64,000 nt of DNA, from NCBI RefSeq assembly GCF_016406145.1, contig NZ_CP066306.1, forward strand, positions 1,736,001-1,800,000, written 5' to 3'. Positions 44,714 through 53,411 of the stretch are shown piece after piece; within the stretch, counting starts at the first letter, position 1; every line of letters starts with the position of its first letter. Made by a program: the position numbers and the translations under genes. Below the pieces are notes generated by a model, which searched no databases, had not been told where the DNA came from, and saw nothing but the letters and a program-made list of their open reading frames with translations. This DNA comes from Pseudomonas putida. GTDB taxonomy: Bacteria; Pseudomonadota; Gammaproteobacteria; Pseudomonadales; Pseudomonadaceae.

Positions 44714-45304
44714 TTGAATAAAGTTCATTCGCCGCCCATGCGTTACGACCCGCGCGAGCTCACCGACGAGGAGTTGGTGGCGCGTTCGCATGAGGAGCTG
44801 TATCACGTTACCCGCGCCTATGAAGAGCTCATGCGGCGCTACCAGCGGACCCTGTTCAACGTGTGCGCGCGTTATCTGGGGAACGACCGGGATGCTGACG
44901 ATGTCTGTCAGGAGGTGATGCTCAAGGTGCTTTACGGTCTGAAGAACTTCGAGGGTAAATCCAAGTTCAAGACCTGGCTCTACAGCATTACCTATAACGA
45001 GTGCATTACCCAGTACCGCAAGGAGCGCCGCAAACGTCGGTTGATGGATGCCTTGAGTCTTGACCCTGTTGAAGAGGCGTCTGAAGACAAGGCACCCAAA
45101 CCCGAAGAAAAGGGTGGCCTGGACAAGTGGCTGGTGTATGTGAACCCGATCGACCGGGAAATTCTGGTGCTGCGATTTGTTGCGGAACTGGAATTTCAGG
45201 AGATCGCGGATATCATGCACATGGGTCTGAGCGCAACGAAAATGCGCTACAAGCGCGCGCTGGACAAGCTTAGAGAGAAATTTGCAGGTTTGGATGAAAC
45301 TTAG
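44714..45304 (+). CDS. sigX: ECF sigma factor SigX
   Basis: A 196-residue extracytoplasmic-function sigma factor. Region 2 is seen as L-M-R-R-Y-Q-R-T-L-F-N-V-C-A-R-Y-L-G-N and D-A-D-D-V-C-Q-E-V; region 4 as L-E-F-Q-E-I-A-D-I. It drives oprF and genes for fatty acid synthesis and envelope homeostasis. The start is TTG at 44714, which gives the 196-residue length and M-N-K terminus known from P. aeruginosa; an ATG at 44738 would cut eight residues. No anti-sigma gene adjoins. Confidence 0.95.
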   Translation: MNKVHSPPMRYDPRELTDEELVARSHEELYHVTRAYEELMRRYQRTLFNVCARYLGNDRDADDVCQEVMLKVLYGLKNFEGKSKFKTWLYSITYNECITQYRKERRKRRLMDALSLDPVEEASEDKAPKPEEKGGLDKWLVYVNPIDREILVLRFVAELEFQEIADIMHMGLSATKMRYKRALDKLREKFAGLDET

Positions 45305-45414
45305 CCCCTTGCGAATATCTCTAACGAATCGGCGAGTTCTGCTAGACTTGCCGTCGAGTTGTCCGCCGGATTTTGGTGGGACTGCTTAACTATCACCAGA
45401 TGGGGATTTAACGG

Positions 45415-46452
45415 ATGAAATTGAAAAACACCTTGGGCTTGGCCATTGGCTCGCTCGTAGCAGCTACTTCGTTCGGCGTTCTGGCACAAGGCCAAGGCGC
45501 TGTCGAGATCGAAGGCAACGTCACCAAGCAGTACTACGACAGCGAGCGTAACTTCAAGAACGACGGCACCAATCCTGGTGTTCGCCTCGGTTACTTCCTG
45601 ACCGACGACGTCTCCCTGGACCTGGGCTACAACGAGACCCACAACGCTCGTGGCGAAGTCTTCAACAAAGACATCAAAGGTTCCAAAGCCAAGCTCGACG
45701 CTACCTACCACTTCGGTACCGTAGGCGACGCGCTGCGTCCGTACGTTTCCGCTGGTTTCGCTCACGAGAGCCTGGGCCAGGCCACTCGTAGCGGCCGTGA
45801 CCACTCCACCTTCGCCAACGTTGGCGCTGGCGCCAAGTGGTACATCACCGACATGTTCTTCGCCCGTGCCGGCGTTGAAGCCATGTACAACATCGACAAC
45901 GGCAACACCGAGTGGGGCCCGACCGTTGGTGTGGGTCTGAACTTCGGTGGCAGCGGTGGCAAAGTTGCCCCTGCTCCTGCTCCAGTTGCTGAAGTCTGCT
46001 CCGACAGCGACAACGATGGCGTTTGCGACAACGTCGACAAGTGCCCAGACACCCCGGCCAACGTTACCGTTGACGCTGATGGCTGCCCGGCTGTTGCCGA
46101 AGTCGTTCGCGTTGAGCTGGACGTCAAGTTCGACTTCGACAAGTCGGTCGTCAAGCCTAACAGCTACGGCGACATCAAGAACCTGGCTGACTTCATGAAG
46201 CAGTACCCACAGACCACCACCGTGGTTGAAGGTCACACTGACTCCGTGGGCCCAGACGCTTACAACCAGAAGCTGTCCGAGCGTCGTGCCAACGCCGTGA
46301 AGGAAGTGCTGACCCAGCAGTACGGTGTTGAGTCGACTCGTGTTGACTCGGTTGGCTACGGCGAAACCCGTCCGGTTGCCGACAACGCCACCGAAGACGG
46401 CCGTGCTGTCAACCGTCGCGTTGAAGCTCAGGTAGAAGCCCAAGCCAAGTAA
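45415..46452 (+). CDS. oprF: Major outer membrane porin OprF
   Basis: A 345-residue outer-membrane protein: signal peptide (cleaved near V-L-A-Q, residue 24), eight-stranded barrel to about residue 180, a linker with four Cys (C-S-D-S-D-N-D-G-V-C-D and C-P-D-T-P / D-G-C-P), and a C-terminal OmpA peptidoglycan-binding domain (F-D-F-D-K-S-V-V-K, G-H-T-D-S-V-G, N-R-R-V-E). It gives structural strength and slow porin activity. Codon use is strikingly optimised, as expected for a very abundant protein. It is followed by a strong terminator. Confidence 0.98.
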   Translation: MKLKNTLGLAIGSLVAATSFGVLAQGQGAVEIEGNVTKQYYDSERNFKNDGTNPGVRLGYFLTDDVSLDLGYNETHNARGEVFNKDIKGSKAKLDATYHFGTVGDALRPYVSAGFAHESLGQATRSGRDHSTFANVGAGAKWYITDMFFARAGVEAMYNIDNGNTEWGPTVGVGLNFGGSGGKVAPAPAPVAEVCSDSDNDGVCDNVDKCPDTPANVTVDADGCPAVAEVVRVELDVKFDFDKSVVKPNSYGDIKNLADFMKQYPQTTTVVEGHTDSVGPDAYNQKLSERRANAVKEVLTQQYGVESTRVDSVGYGETRPVADNATEDGRAVNRRVEAQVEAQAK

Positions 46453-46470
46453 TTGGTTGAAGCTTGACTG

Positions 46471-46496
46471 AAAAACCCGGCCTCGGCCGGGTTTTT
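46471..46496. terminator. Terminator between oprF and cobA
   Basis: AAAAACCCGGCC / GGCCGGGTTTTT hairpin directly between convergent genes; A-run on the left and T-run on the right make it bidirectional. Confidence 0.9.
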
Positions 46497-46550
46497 CGTG
46501 TCTGGAGCATGTAGTTTCCAGGCAAGGTCTTTAAGCCGATGAACACCGCA

Positions 46551-47291
46551 TCATCCGGCTGCCGCCATCCGCTGATGGGCCTCCAGGTTCCCTGCCACCT
46601 CGCCAATCACCAGGATTGCCGGGCTGCGCAAGCCGAACGCCCGCGCATCCTCCAGCATCCCCCGCAAGTCGCTGCGGCACTCGCGCTGCCCAGGCAGTGA
46701 CGCATTCTCGATCATCGCTACCGGCATCCCCGGCGCCATGCCGCCGTCCAGCAAGCCCTGGCGAATCTGCTCCAGCCTCGCCACCCCCATGTACACCACC
46801 AGGGTCGTGCCACCCTGTGCCAGCGCCGTCCAGTTCAGCTCGCTGTCATCCTGGGTGTGCGCGGTCACCAGTGTCACGCCACGGCTGATCCCGCGTGAGG
46901 TAAGCGAAATGCCACACTGGGTCGCGCCTGCCAGGCCTGCAGTAATACCGTTTACCACTTCCACCTCGATGCCATGCCCTTGCAGCCACAAGGCCTCCTC
47001 GCCGCCACGTCCAAAAATGCACGGGTCGCCGCCTTTGAGCCGCACAACGCAGCGGCCCTGCCGCGCATGGCGCAGCATCAGGCGCTGAATGAACGCCTGG
47101 GGCGTGGAGCGGCAGCCACCCCGTTTGCCCACGGCGATCACCCGTGCCTTCGGGCAGTGTTCCAGCACGGCCGGGTTGACCAGGTCGTCGATCATCACTA
47201 CATGGGCCTGTTGCAGCGCACGTACCGCCTTGAGGGTGAGCAGTTCAGGGTCACCGGGGCCGGCACCGACCAGCCAGACTTTCGCATTCAT
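46551..47291 (-). CDS. cobA: Uroporphyrinogen-III C-methyltransferase
   Basis: Uses two S-adenosylmethionine to make precorrin-2, the entry to siroheme (needed by nitrite reductase) and cobalamin. The 246-residue enzyme shows G-A-G-P-G-D-P at 9-15, R-L-K-G-G-D-P, and V-N-G-I-T-A-G-L-A-G-A. It lacks the CysG dehydrogenase/chelatase domain, so siroheme completion needs another gene. It lies 27 bases after the kinase gene, as the last gene of the nitrate assimilation block. Confidence 0.95.
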   Translation of the reverse strand: MNAKVWLVGAGPGDPELLTLKAVRALQQAHVVMIDDLVNPAVLEHCPKARVIAVGKRGGCRSTPQAFIQRLMLRHARQGRCVVRLKGGDPCIFGRGGEEALWLQGHGIEVEVVNGITAGLAGATQCGISLTSRGISRGVTLVTAHTQDDSELNWTALAQGGTTLVVYMGVARLEQIRQGLLDGGMAPGMPVAMIENASLPGQRECRSDLRGMLEDARAFGLRSPAILVIGEVAGNLEAHQRMAAAG

Positions 47292-47318
47292 CAGGGTTTC
47301 CTCATCGGCAAGGCGTGC

Positions 47319-48986
47319 TCAGCCCTTGAACAGGCTGAACAGCAGTATCAGGTTGAGCAGCAGGGACAGCAGGGCCAGGGTGCGCCAGACCTTCAGTGGC
47401 TCCCGTTCAAGCAGTGGGCGTGGATGGCTGTTGAGCGCCTGGCGGTCACCACGTTCGAGCAGCAGCAACCAGTGTTCAGCGGTTTCGAAGCGCTGCGCCG
47501 GGTCCGTGGCCACGGCTTGCTGCAGGTTGTGCTGCAGCCATTCCGGCAAGTCGGGGCGATAACGCGCGGCATTGACCGGTTGGCCAAAGCGCGGGCGCTG
47601 GAAAGCTTCGACCTCGCCATAGGGGTAATGCCCGGTCAACAGGTGGTAGAGCGTCACACCCACTGCGTAGAGGTCTTGGCGCGGGCTCGGTGGCTGGCCT
47701 TCGAAGGCTTCCGGGGCGATGTACGAAGGCGTGCCTGGCAGCTCGTGGCGCGGGTCCTCGGACAGCCCTGGGCAGTACGCCAGGCCGAAGTCCAGCAGGC
47801 GCAGTTGGCCGTCTTCGCCCAGGTGCAGATTGTCGGGCTTGATGTCACGGTGCAGCAGGTTGCGTCGGTGCAGCACACCAACGGCCTGCAGTAACTGGCG
47901 GGCCACTTCCAGCCATTGGGCCAGCGGCAACGGGCCCTGCTCGGCTAGCTGCGCGGCCAGGGTTCGGCCGCTGTGCTCGCGCATCACGTAATACAGGTGC
48001 TGGCGCTGACTGGCGGCGTGCAGTTCGGGGAAATGGCGGCCGGCTACGCGGCGCAGGAACCATTCCTCAAGCAACAGCGCCTGGGCAGCACCCGGCTCTT
48101 GTTCGCGTTCCGCGGGCAAGGTTTTCAGTAGCCACGGCTGGCCCTGGCTGTCGCGAACGCGGTACAACAGCGATTGGCGGCTTTGTGCCAGGCGCGCCTC
48201 GATCTGCCAGCCATCAATTGCCTGGCCTTCGCGCAGTTCGCGGGGTAAGGGCCATTGCTGCAGTTGAACCAGGGTATCGCCAAGGTTGGCCGTGCCCACG
48301 CGCTCGACCCGTACCAGCAGGGCGCTGGCATTGTCCTGGCTGCCATTGTGGTGGGCGCTGGCGACCAGTGTATCGGCGGCCAGTTGCAGATCGGGCTGCT
48401 CGCGCAGCACGGCCTGGATGTGCTGGTCACCCAGGCTGGCCCAGACTCCGTCACTGAGCAACAGATAGCACTCGCCGGGCTGCAGCTCACCGTCCAGGTA
48501 GTCCACCAGCAGGTGTTGGTCCAGGCCCAGTGCGCGTTTGAGCACGTGCTGCATGCCGGGTTGGTCCCACACATGGTCTTCACTCAGGCACTGCAGGCGG
48601 CCGTCATGCCAGCGATAGGCGCGGCAGTCGCCGACGTGTGCCAAGGTGAAGCGGCGCCCGCGCAGCACCAGCGCGCTGAGCGTGGTCAGGAGCGGCTGGC
48701 TGCCCTGAGCGCGCAGCCAGCGGTTTTGTGCCGACAGCAGGCGGTCCAGTGCCTGCGCCACGCCCCAGGTGGCGGGGGTGGCGTAATAATCCATGGCCAA
48801 GGCCTGCAAGCTGGCACGTGCGGCAAGGCCGCCGTCAGCACATTGGCTGACGCCGTCGGCAAGGGCGAACAGGTAACCCTTGCTGGCGGCAAGCTCCGGC
48901 GCCGGGGTGACCAGGCGCAAGGCGTCTTGGTTCTCCTCGCGCGGCCCCGTGGCGCTGGCCTGGGCGAAACTCAGTTGCAGGCTCAT
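47319..48986 (-). CDS. Fused PP2C phosphatase and Ser/Thr kinase
   Basis: A 555-residue protein. Residues 1-235 are a PP2C phosphatase with metal ligands in A-D-G (Asp44), S-D-G (Asp179) and S-Q-D-N (Asp218). Residues about 260-510 are a eukaryotic-type kinase: Lys288, H-R-D-I-K-P-D-N (379-386) and D-F-G (399-401). A C-terminal helix (about 530-552) anchors it in the membrane with both enzymes cytoplasmic. The usual glycine-rich loop reads L-A-Q-S-R-Q-S-L-L and has no glycine. The gene sits between nasA and cobA, ten bases after nasA, the same neighbour as in P. aeruginosa; targets are unknown. Confidence 0.92.
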   Translation of the reverse strand: MSLQLSFAQASATGPREENQDALRLVTPAPELAASKGYLFALADGVSQCADGGLAARASLQALAMDYYATPATWGVAQALDRLLSAQNRWLRAQGSQPLLTTLSALVLRGRRFTLAHVGDCRAYRWHDGRLQCLSEDHVWDQPGMQHVLKRALGLDQHLLVDYLDGELQPGECYLLLSDGVWASLGDQHIQAVLREQPDLQLAADTLVASAHHNGSQDNASALLVRVERVGTANLGDTLVQLQQWPLPRELREGQAIDGWQIEARLAQSRQSLLYRVRDSQGQPWLLKTLPAEREQEPGAAQALLLEEWFLRRVAGRHFPELHAASQRQHLYYVMREHSGRTLAAQLAEQGPLPLAQWLEVARQLLQAVGVLHRRNLLHRDIKPDNLHLGEDGQLRLLDFGLAYCPGLSEDPRHELPGTPSYIAPEAFEGQPPSPRQDLYAVGVTLYHLLTGHYPYGEVEAFQRPRFGQPVNAARYRPDLPEWLQHNLQQAVATDPAQRFETAEHWLLLLERGDRQALNSHPRPLLEREPLKVWRTLALLSLLLNLILLFSLFKG

Positions 48987-48995
48987 CGGTTCGCC

Positions 48996-50207
48996 TCAGA
49001 CCCGCGCTGCGGTGACCGCTGCAGAACCCCAGGTGGTGCGCCAGCGCTGCTTGACCCCGAGCAGTCCGAACCAGGCCAGCAGGCCCAGGCTGGCAAACAG
49101 CCACAGGCCCATCTGGTAGTCACCGGTGTGCTGCTTGATGGTGCCGAGCCCGGCTGCCAGCAGGAAGCCGCCGATGCCGCCGGCCATGCCGATCAGTCCG
49201 GTCATCACGCCGATCTCCTGGCGGAAGCGTTGGGGGACCAGCTGGAACACCGCGCCGTTACCCGCGCCCAGGCCGAGCATGGCGCTGACGAACAACGCCA
49301 GGGCCGCTGTGGCGCTGGGCAGGTTGAAGCCGACGGCAGCAATGCAGATGGCGGCCACGCTGTACATGCCAAGCAGGGTGCGGATGCCGCCGAATCGGTC
49401 GGCCAGGGCGCCGCCCAGCGGGCGCATCAGGCTGCCGGCGAATACGCAGGCGGCGGTGTAGTAGCCTGCCGTGATCGGGCTGAGGCCGTACTGGTCGCTG
49501 AAATAGCCGGGCAGGGCGCTCGCCAGGCCGATGAAGCCGCCGAAGGTGACGCTGTAGAAGAACATGAACCACCAGCTGTCGCGATCACCCAGCGCCTTGA
49601 GGTAGTCGGCCATGGCCTTTGGCTTGGGCCGTTGTGGTGCATTGCGCGCGAGCAGGGCGAACACCACGACCGTCACCAGCAGCGGGATCACGGCGAAACC
49701 GAACACATTGTTCCAGCCAAAGCCTGCGGCCAGCAGCGGGGCCAGCAACGCTGCGAAGACGGTGCCGGAGTTGCCCGCGCCAGCGATGCCCATCGCCTTG
49801 CCCTGGTGTTGCGGCGGGTACCATTGCGAGGCCAGCGGCAGCGACACGGCGAACGAGGCGCCAGCAACGCCGAGGAATACACCGAGCAGCAGGGCTTGCT
49901 CGTAGGTGTGCACGCCCAGGTACCAGGCACAGGCCAGGGCGACAATGACGATGACCTGGCCGATCAACCCGGCGGTTTTCGGTGAAAGGCGGTCGACCAG
50001 CAGGCCCATGGCAAAACGCAGCACGGCACCGGCGAGGATGGGTGTTGCGACCATCAGGCCCCGTTGCTGTGCACTCAATTGCAGGTCGGCGGCGATCTGT
50101 ACGGCCAGCGGGCCGAGCAGGTACCACACCATGAAGCTCAGGTCGAAATACAGGAACGCAGCGAACAGCGTGGGCACATGCCCGGATTTCCAGAAGCTGG
50201 TACTCAT
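48996..50207 (-). CDS. nasA: Nitrate/nitrite transporter NasA
   Basis: A 403-residue major facilitator of the NarK/NasA group with twelve helices, bringing nitrate in for assimilation. Nitrate-signature segments are visible: G-N-S-G-T-V-F-A in the first half and G-L-I-G-M-A-G-G-I-G-G-F in the second. The start at 50207 is preceded by GTGAGGTGTTCG. Its leader (50208-50372) carries hairpins and a terminator matching NasT-controlled antitermination. Confidence 0.94.
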   Translation of the reverse strand: MSTSFWKSGHVPTLFAAFLYFDLSFMVWYLLGPLAVQIAADLQLSAQQRGLMVATPILAGAVLRFAMGLLVDRLSPKTAGLIGQVIVIVALACAWYLGVHTYEQALLLGVFLGVAGASFAVSLPLASQWYPPQHQGKAMGIAGAGNSGTVFAALLAPLLAAGFGWNNVFGFAVIPLLVTVVVFALLARNAPQRPKPKAMADYLKALGDRDSWWFMFFYSVTFGGFIGLASALPGYFSDQYGLSPITAGYYTAACVFAGSLMRPLGGALADRFGGIRTLLGMYSVAAICIAAVGFNLPSATAALALFVSAMLGLGAGNGAVFQLVPQRFRQEIGVMTGLIGMAGGIGGFLLAAGLGTIKQHTGDYQMGLWLFASLGLLAWFGLLGVKQRWRTTWGSAAVTAARV

Positions 50208-50239
50208 CGAACACCTCACTGGGCAATGCAACGGAAACG

Positions 50240-50290
50240 AAAAGACGCCGCTACCCGGTCCACTGGCATGGAGGGGTGAGCGACGTCTTT
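50240..50290 (-). terminator. Attenuator terminator in the nasA leader
   Basis: On the minus strand the arms AAAGACGTCGCTCACCC (complement of 50274-50290) and GGGTAGCGGCGTCTTTT (complement of 50240-50256) pair with minor mismatches around a loop of about 17 bases, ending in a T-run. This hairpin lies 33 bases before the nasA ATG. Its first arm overlaps the second NasT-type hairpin, so the two structures exclude each other. Confidence 0.85.
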
Positions 50291-50323
50291 GTCGGGGTTT
50301 GTGGGCAACCGCCGTTGGCTACC
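50281..50323 (-). promoter_or_regulatory. Two-hairpin ANTAR target in the nasA leader
   Basis: Read on the minus strand, hairpin P1 (complement of 50304-50323) has a 7-pair stem GGTAGCC / GGTTGCC with two G-T pairs and loop AACGGC. After nine bases hairpin P2 (complement of 50281-50294) has stem CGAC / GTCG and loop AAAGAC. Both six-base loops have A at position 1 and G at position 4, the rule for RNAs bound by ANTAR proteins. P2 shares its 3' side with the terminator arm. Function as the NasT binding site is inferred. Confidence 0.8.
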
Positions 50324-50372
50324 GGTGCGATATCTTCAGCAAGAGCTGGGCCAACATTGTACGGCCGCCTGC

Positions 50373-50948
50373 TTACCCCAGCATCTCGTGCATGGCGATG
50401 ATCTGCTCTGCCACCTGGATCAGCTTCTGCTGGCGGCTCATGGCCTGCCGGCGCATCAGGGTGTAAGCCTGTTCTTCGTTGCAGTCTTTCATTTTCATCA
50501 GCAGACCCTTGGCCTGCTCGATGCGCTTGCGTTCGGCCAGTTGCTGGTCGCGGGCCAGCAGCTGGGCCCTGAGCGCCTGATCGCTCTCGAAGCGGGCCAT
50601 GGCCACGTCCAGGATTGGCTGCAAGCGGGCGGCGTGGATGCCCTCGACGATGTACGCGCTGACCCCGGCCTGGATCGCCTGGCGCATCACCCCCGGGTCA
50701 TGCTCGTCGGTGAACAGCACAATCGGCCGCGGCTGGTCGCGGCTCACCATTACTACCTGTTCCATCACGTCGCGGTCGGGTGAATCGGTATCGATCAACA
50801 CCACGTCCGGGCGCACCATTTCGACGCAGGCGGGCAGGTCGATGGTCAGGTCTGGCGCCTCGATCACCTCGAAGCCGGCTTCGCGCAGTGCAGCCTTGAG
50901 GCGGCCGAGCTTGTTCTGGGTATCGTCGATCAGCAGGATGCGCAGCAT
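50373..50948 (-). CDS. nasT: ANTAR antiterminator NasT
   Basis: A 191-residue response-regulator-like protein. Residues 1-120 form a receiver-type domain (L-I-D-D near 6-9, acidic Asp53/Asp55). Residues about 127-187 are the RNA-binding ANTAR domain: A-E-R-K-R-I-E-Q-A-K-G-L-L-M, then A-Y-T-L-M-R-R-Q-A-M. In Azotobacter and P. putida NasS holds NasT until nitrate or nitrite binds NasS; free NasT then prevents termination in nas leaders. Start 50948 is 11 bases after nasS. Confidence 0.95.
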   Translation of the reverse strand: MLRILLIDDTQNKLGRLKAALREAGFEVIEAPDLTIDLPACVEMVRPDVVLIDTDSPDRDVMEQVVMVSRDQPRPIVLFTDEHDPGVMRQAIQAGVSAYIVEGIHAARLQPILDVAMARFESDQALRAQLLARDQQLAERKRIEQAKGLLMKMKDCNEEQAYTLMRRQAMSRQQKLIQVAEQIIAMHEMLG

Positions 50949-50959
50949 GTTGGTGACCC

Positions 50960-52162
50960 TCACAGACCGATACGGGCATCGGGCGTATCGCCCAAGGCGT
51001 GCAGGCTGAAGCTGCGGGCATAGCCGTATGGGTCGCTGCCATCCCAGCGGATACCGTCGATCAGCAGGCTGCTGCGCATGGGCGTGCCAGGGCAAGCCAC
51101 GCCCAGGGCATCGGCGGCTTGCTGGTAAAGCGCCAACTGCTGGACCTGGCGCGCCACGCCGAGGTAGTCGGGATCATCGCGCAGCAGCCCCCAGCGACGG
51201 AACTGGGTCATGAACCACATGCCGTCGGACAGGTAAGGCACATTGGCCCGCCCCTGATCGAACAGGCGCAGGGCATGATGGTCCTGCCAGTGGTTGCCAA
51301 GGCCGTCGTGATACACCCCGAGCAGCCGCGGTTCGACGTTTTCAATGGGCGTGTCCAGGTAGGCGCTGCCGCTGAGCAGTTGCGCGGTGCCGTGGCGATT
51401 TTCCCGGCTTTGTTCGATGAAGCGGCTGGCGGCGAGGATCGCTTTGATCAGCGCCCGGGCGCTGTTTGGGTACTGCTCGGCAAAGGTGCGGGCGCAGGCC
51501 AGGACTTTTTCCGGGTGGTCGGGCCAGATCGACTGGCTGGTGGCCAAGGTAAAGCCCTGGCCCTGGGCCACGGCGGCGCCAGCCCAGGGTTCGCCGACGC
51601 AGAAGCCATCGATCCGGCCTGCCTGGATGTGCGCCATCATCTGCGCCGGTGGCACTACCACGCTATTGACGTCGTGAAGGGGGTGAATGCCTTGGCTCGC
51701 CAGCCAGTAATACAGCCACATGGCATGGGTGCCAGTGGGGAATGTCTGGGCGAAGGTCAGTTTTGCACCCTGCTGGTGCACTTGGCGCGCTAGTGCTTCA
51801 GGTGTGGTCACGCCCTTGCGCTGAAGTGCGGGGGAGAGGTTGATGGCCTGGGCATTCTGGTTCAGCCCCATGAGCACCGCCATGTCGCTGGCCGGCACCC
51901 CGCCGATGCCCAGGTGCACGGCATAGACCAGGCCATAGAGGCAATGAGCGGCATCCAGTTCACCGCTGGCCAGTTTGTCGCGTAGGCCGGCCCATGAGCC
52001 CTGGCGTTTGAGGTTGAGGGTAAGGCCGTGTTGCTGGGCGAAGCCCTGGGTGGCCGCTACCACAACCGAAGCACAATCGGTCAGGGCCATGAAACCGATA
52101 TCGAGGCTGGGCTTTTCTGGCGCATCGCTGCCGTTGACCCATGCCAGGGGTGATGTATTCAC
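50960..52162 (-). CDS. nasS: Nitrate-sensing regulator NasS
   Basis: A 400-residue protein of the NrtA/SsuA-like nitrate-binding fold (start D-I-G-F-M-A-L-T-D-C-A-S, then F-P-T-G-T-H-A-M-W-L-Y-Y-W and G-F-C-V-G-E-P-W) but with no signal peptide, so it acts in the cytoplasm as nitrate sensor and NasT partner. The start is GTG at 52162, after GCGAGGATC; it gives the V/M-N-T-S-P-L-A-W-V-N-G-S-D terminus known from related proteins. Confidence 0.94.
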   Translation of the reverse strand: MNTSPLAWVNGSDAPEKPSLDIGFMALTDCASVVVAATQGFAQQHGLTLNLKRQGSWAGLRDKLASGELDAAHCLYGLVYAVHLGIGGVPASDMAVLMGLNQNAQAINLSPALQRKGVTTPEALARQVHQQGAKLTFAQTFPTGTHAMWLYYWLASQGIHPLHDVNSVVVPPAQMMAHIQAGRIDGFCVGEPWAGAAVAQGQGFTLATSQSIWPDHPEKVLACARTFAEQYPNSARALIKAILAASRFIEQSRENRHGTAQLLSGSAYLDTPIENVEPRLLGVYHDGLGNHWQDHHALRLFDQGRANVPYLSDGMWFMTQFRRWGLLRDDPDYLGVARQVQQLALYQQAADALGVACPGTPMRSSLLIDGIRWDGSDPYGYARSFSLHALGDTPDARIGL

Positions 52163-52226
52163 GTAGATCCTCGCCTGTACTGAATAGGCTGTGTGCAGGC
52201 GATGTAGCAACGCATGTGCCAAGGCG

Positions 52227-52256
52227 CTGTCATGCCGGCCGTACGCTGGCTATAAT
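52227..52256 (+). promoter_or_regulatory. Likely sigma-70 promoter of pyrD
   Basis: CTGTCA (52227-52232) and a perfect TATAAT (52251-52256) with 18 bases between, ending 33 bases before the pyrD ATG. The -10 box is strong, the -35 box four of six. Confidence 0.55.
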
Positions 52257-52289
52257 CGCAACCTCACTCACCCCGAGCCTTGCCCGCCC

Positions 52290-53315
52290 ATGTATACCCT
52301 GGCCCGCCAGCTGCTGTTCAAGCTTTCCCCGGAAACCTCCCATGACCTGTCCCTGGACCTGATCGGCGCCGGTGGCCGCCTCGGGCTCAACGGCGTGCTG
52401 TGCAAGCAGCCGGCGGCATTGCCGGTGTCGGTGATGGGCTTGAACTTCGCCAACCCGGTCGGCCTGGCGGCAGGCCTGGACAAGAATGGCGCGGCCATCG
52501 ATGGCTTTGCCCAGCTGGGTTTCGGTTTTGTCGAGATCGGCACCGTGACCCCGCGAGCGCAGCCGGGCAACCCGAAGCCGCGCTTGTTCCGCCTGCCAGA
52601 GGCCACTGCAATCATCAACCGCATGGGCTTCAACAACCTGGGCGTCGATCACCTGCTCGAGCGGGTACGCGCCGCGCGTTATGACGGTGTGCTGGGTATC
52701 AACATTGGCAAGAACTTCGACACCCCGGTAGAGCGCGCGGTCGACGATTACCTGATCTGCCTGAACAAGGTCTATGGCCACGCCAGCTACATCACCGTGA
52801 ACATCAGCTCGCCCAATACCCCAGGCCTTCGCAGCCTGCAGTTCGGCGATTCGCTCAAGCAGCTGCTCGATGCCCTGGCCGAGCGCCGCGAGCAGCTGGC
52901 CGGCGAGCATGGCAAGCGTGTGCCGCTGGCGATCAAGATCGCGCCGGACATGAGTGATGAAGAAACTGCGCTGGTGGCGGCAACGCTGATGGAATCGGGC
53001 ATGGATGCGGTGATCGCCACCAACACCACCATGGGCCGTGAAGGTGTGGAAAACCTGCCGTATGGGGGTGAGGCGGGCGGCCTTTCCGGTGCGCCGGTAC
53101 TGGAAAAGAGCACCCATATCGTCAAGGTGCTGTCGGCCGAGCTGGGCGGTAAGATGCCGATTATTGCTGCAGGTGGCATCACCGAAGGCCGGCATGCCGC
53201 AGAGAAGATTGCCGCTGGCGCGAGCCTGGTGCAGATCTACTCAGGCTTCATCTATAGAGGGCCGGCGCTGATCCGTGAAGCAGTGGATGCGATCGCCGCA
53301 ATGCCGCGGGCATGA
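52290..53315 (+). CDS. pyrD: Dihydroorotate dehydrogenase (quinone), class 2
   Basis: Oxidises dihydroorotate to orotate in pyrimidine synthesis, giving electrons to quinone at the inner membrane. The 341-residue protein has the N-terminal helical membrane-contact segment of class 2 enzymes, [17 protein letters not shown], the catalytic-Ser region [10 protein letters not shown], and I-A-A-G-G-I and Y-S-G-F-I-Y-R-G-P for FMN. ATG at 52290 follows a weak ribosome binding site but gives M-Y-T-L-A-R-Q-L, the typical terminus. Confidence 0.96.
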   Translation: MYTLARQLLFKLSPETSHDLSLDLIGAGGRLGLNGVLCKQPAALPVSVMGLNFANPVGLAAGLDKNGAAIDGFAQLGFGFVEIGTVTPRAQPGNPKPRLFRLPEATAIINRMGFNNLGVDHLLERVRAARYDGVLGINIGKNFDTPVERAVDDYLICLNKVYGHASYITVNISSPNTPGLRSLQFGDSLKQLLDALAERREQLAGEHGKRVPLAIKIAPDMSDEETALVAATLMESGMDAVIATNTTMGREGVENLPYGGEAGGLSGAPVLEKSTHIVKVLSAELGGKMPIIAAGGITEGRHAAEKIAAGASLVQIYSGFIYRGPALIREAVDAIAAMPRA

Positions 53316-53327
53316 TCACGCAGGCAT

Positions 53328-53350
53328 AAAAAAGGGCCCCGAAGGGGCCC
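53328..53350 (-). terminator. Terminator of rmf
   Basis: Read leftward: GGGCCCC, loop TTC, GGGGCCC, then TTTTTT. It has a stable 7-pair stem and a U-tract on the rmf strand only; pyrD, convergent, ends 12 bases before it. Confidence 0.9.
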
Positions 53351-53411
53351 CTGGGCCTTAGCCCGCCGCCCGGATGGGGCGTGCATGGTGACTCGAATTC
53401 AGTGTCCTCGT

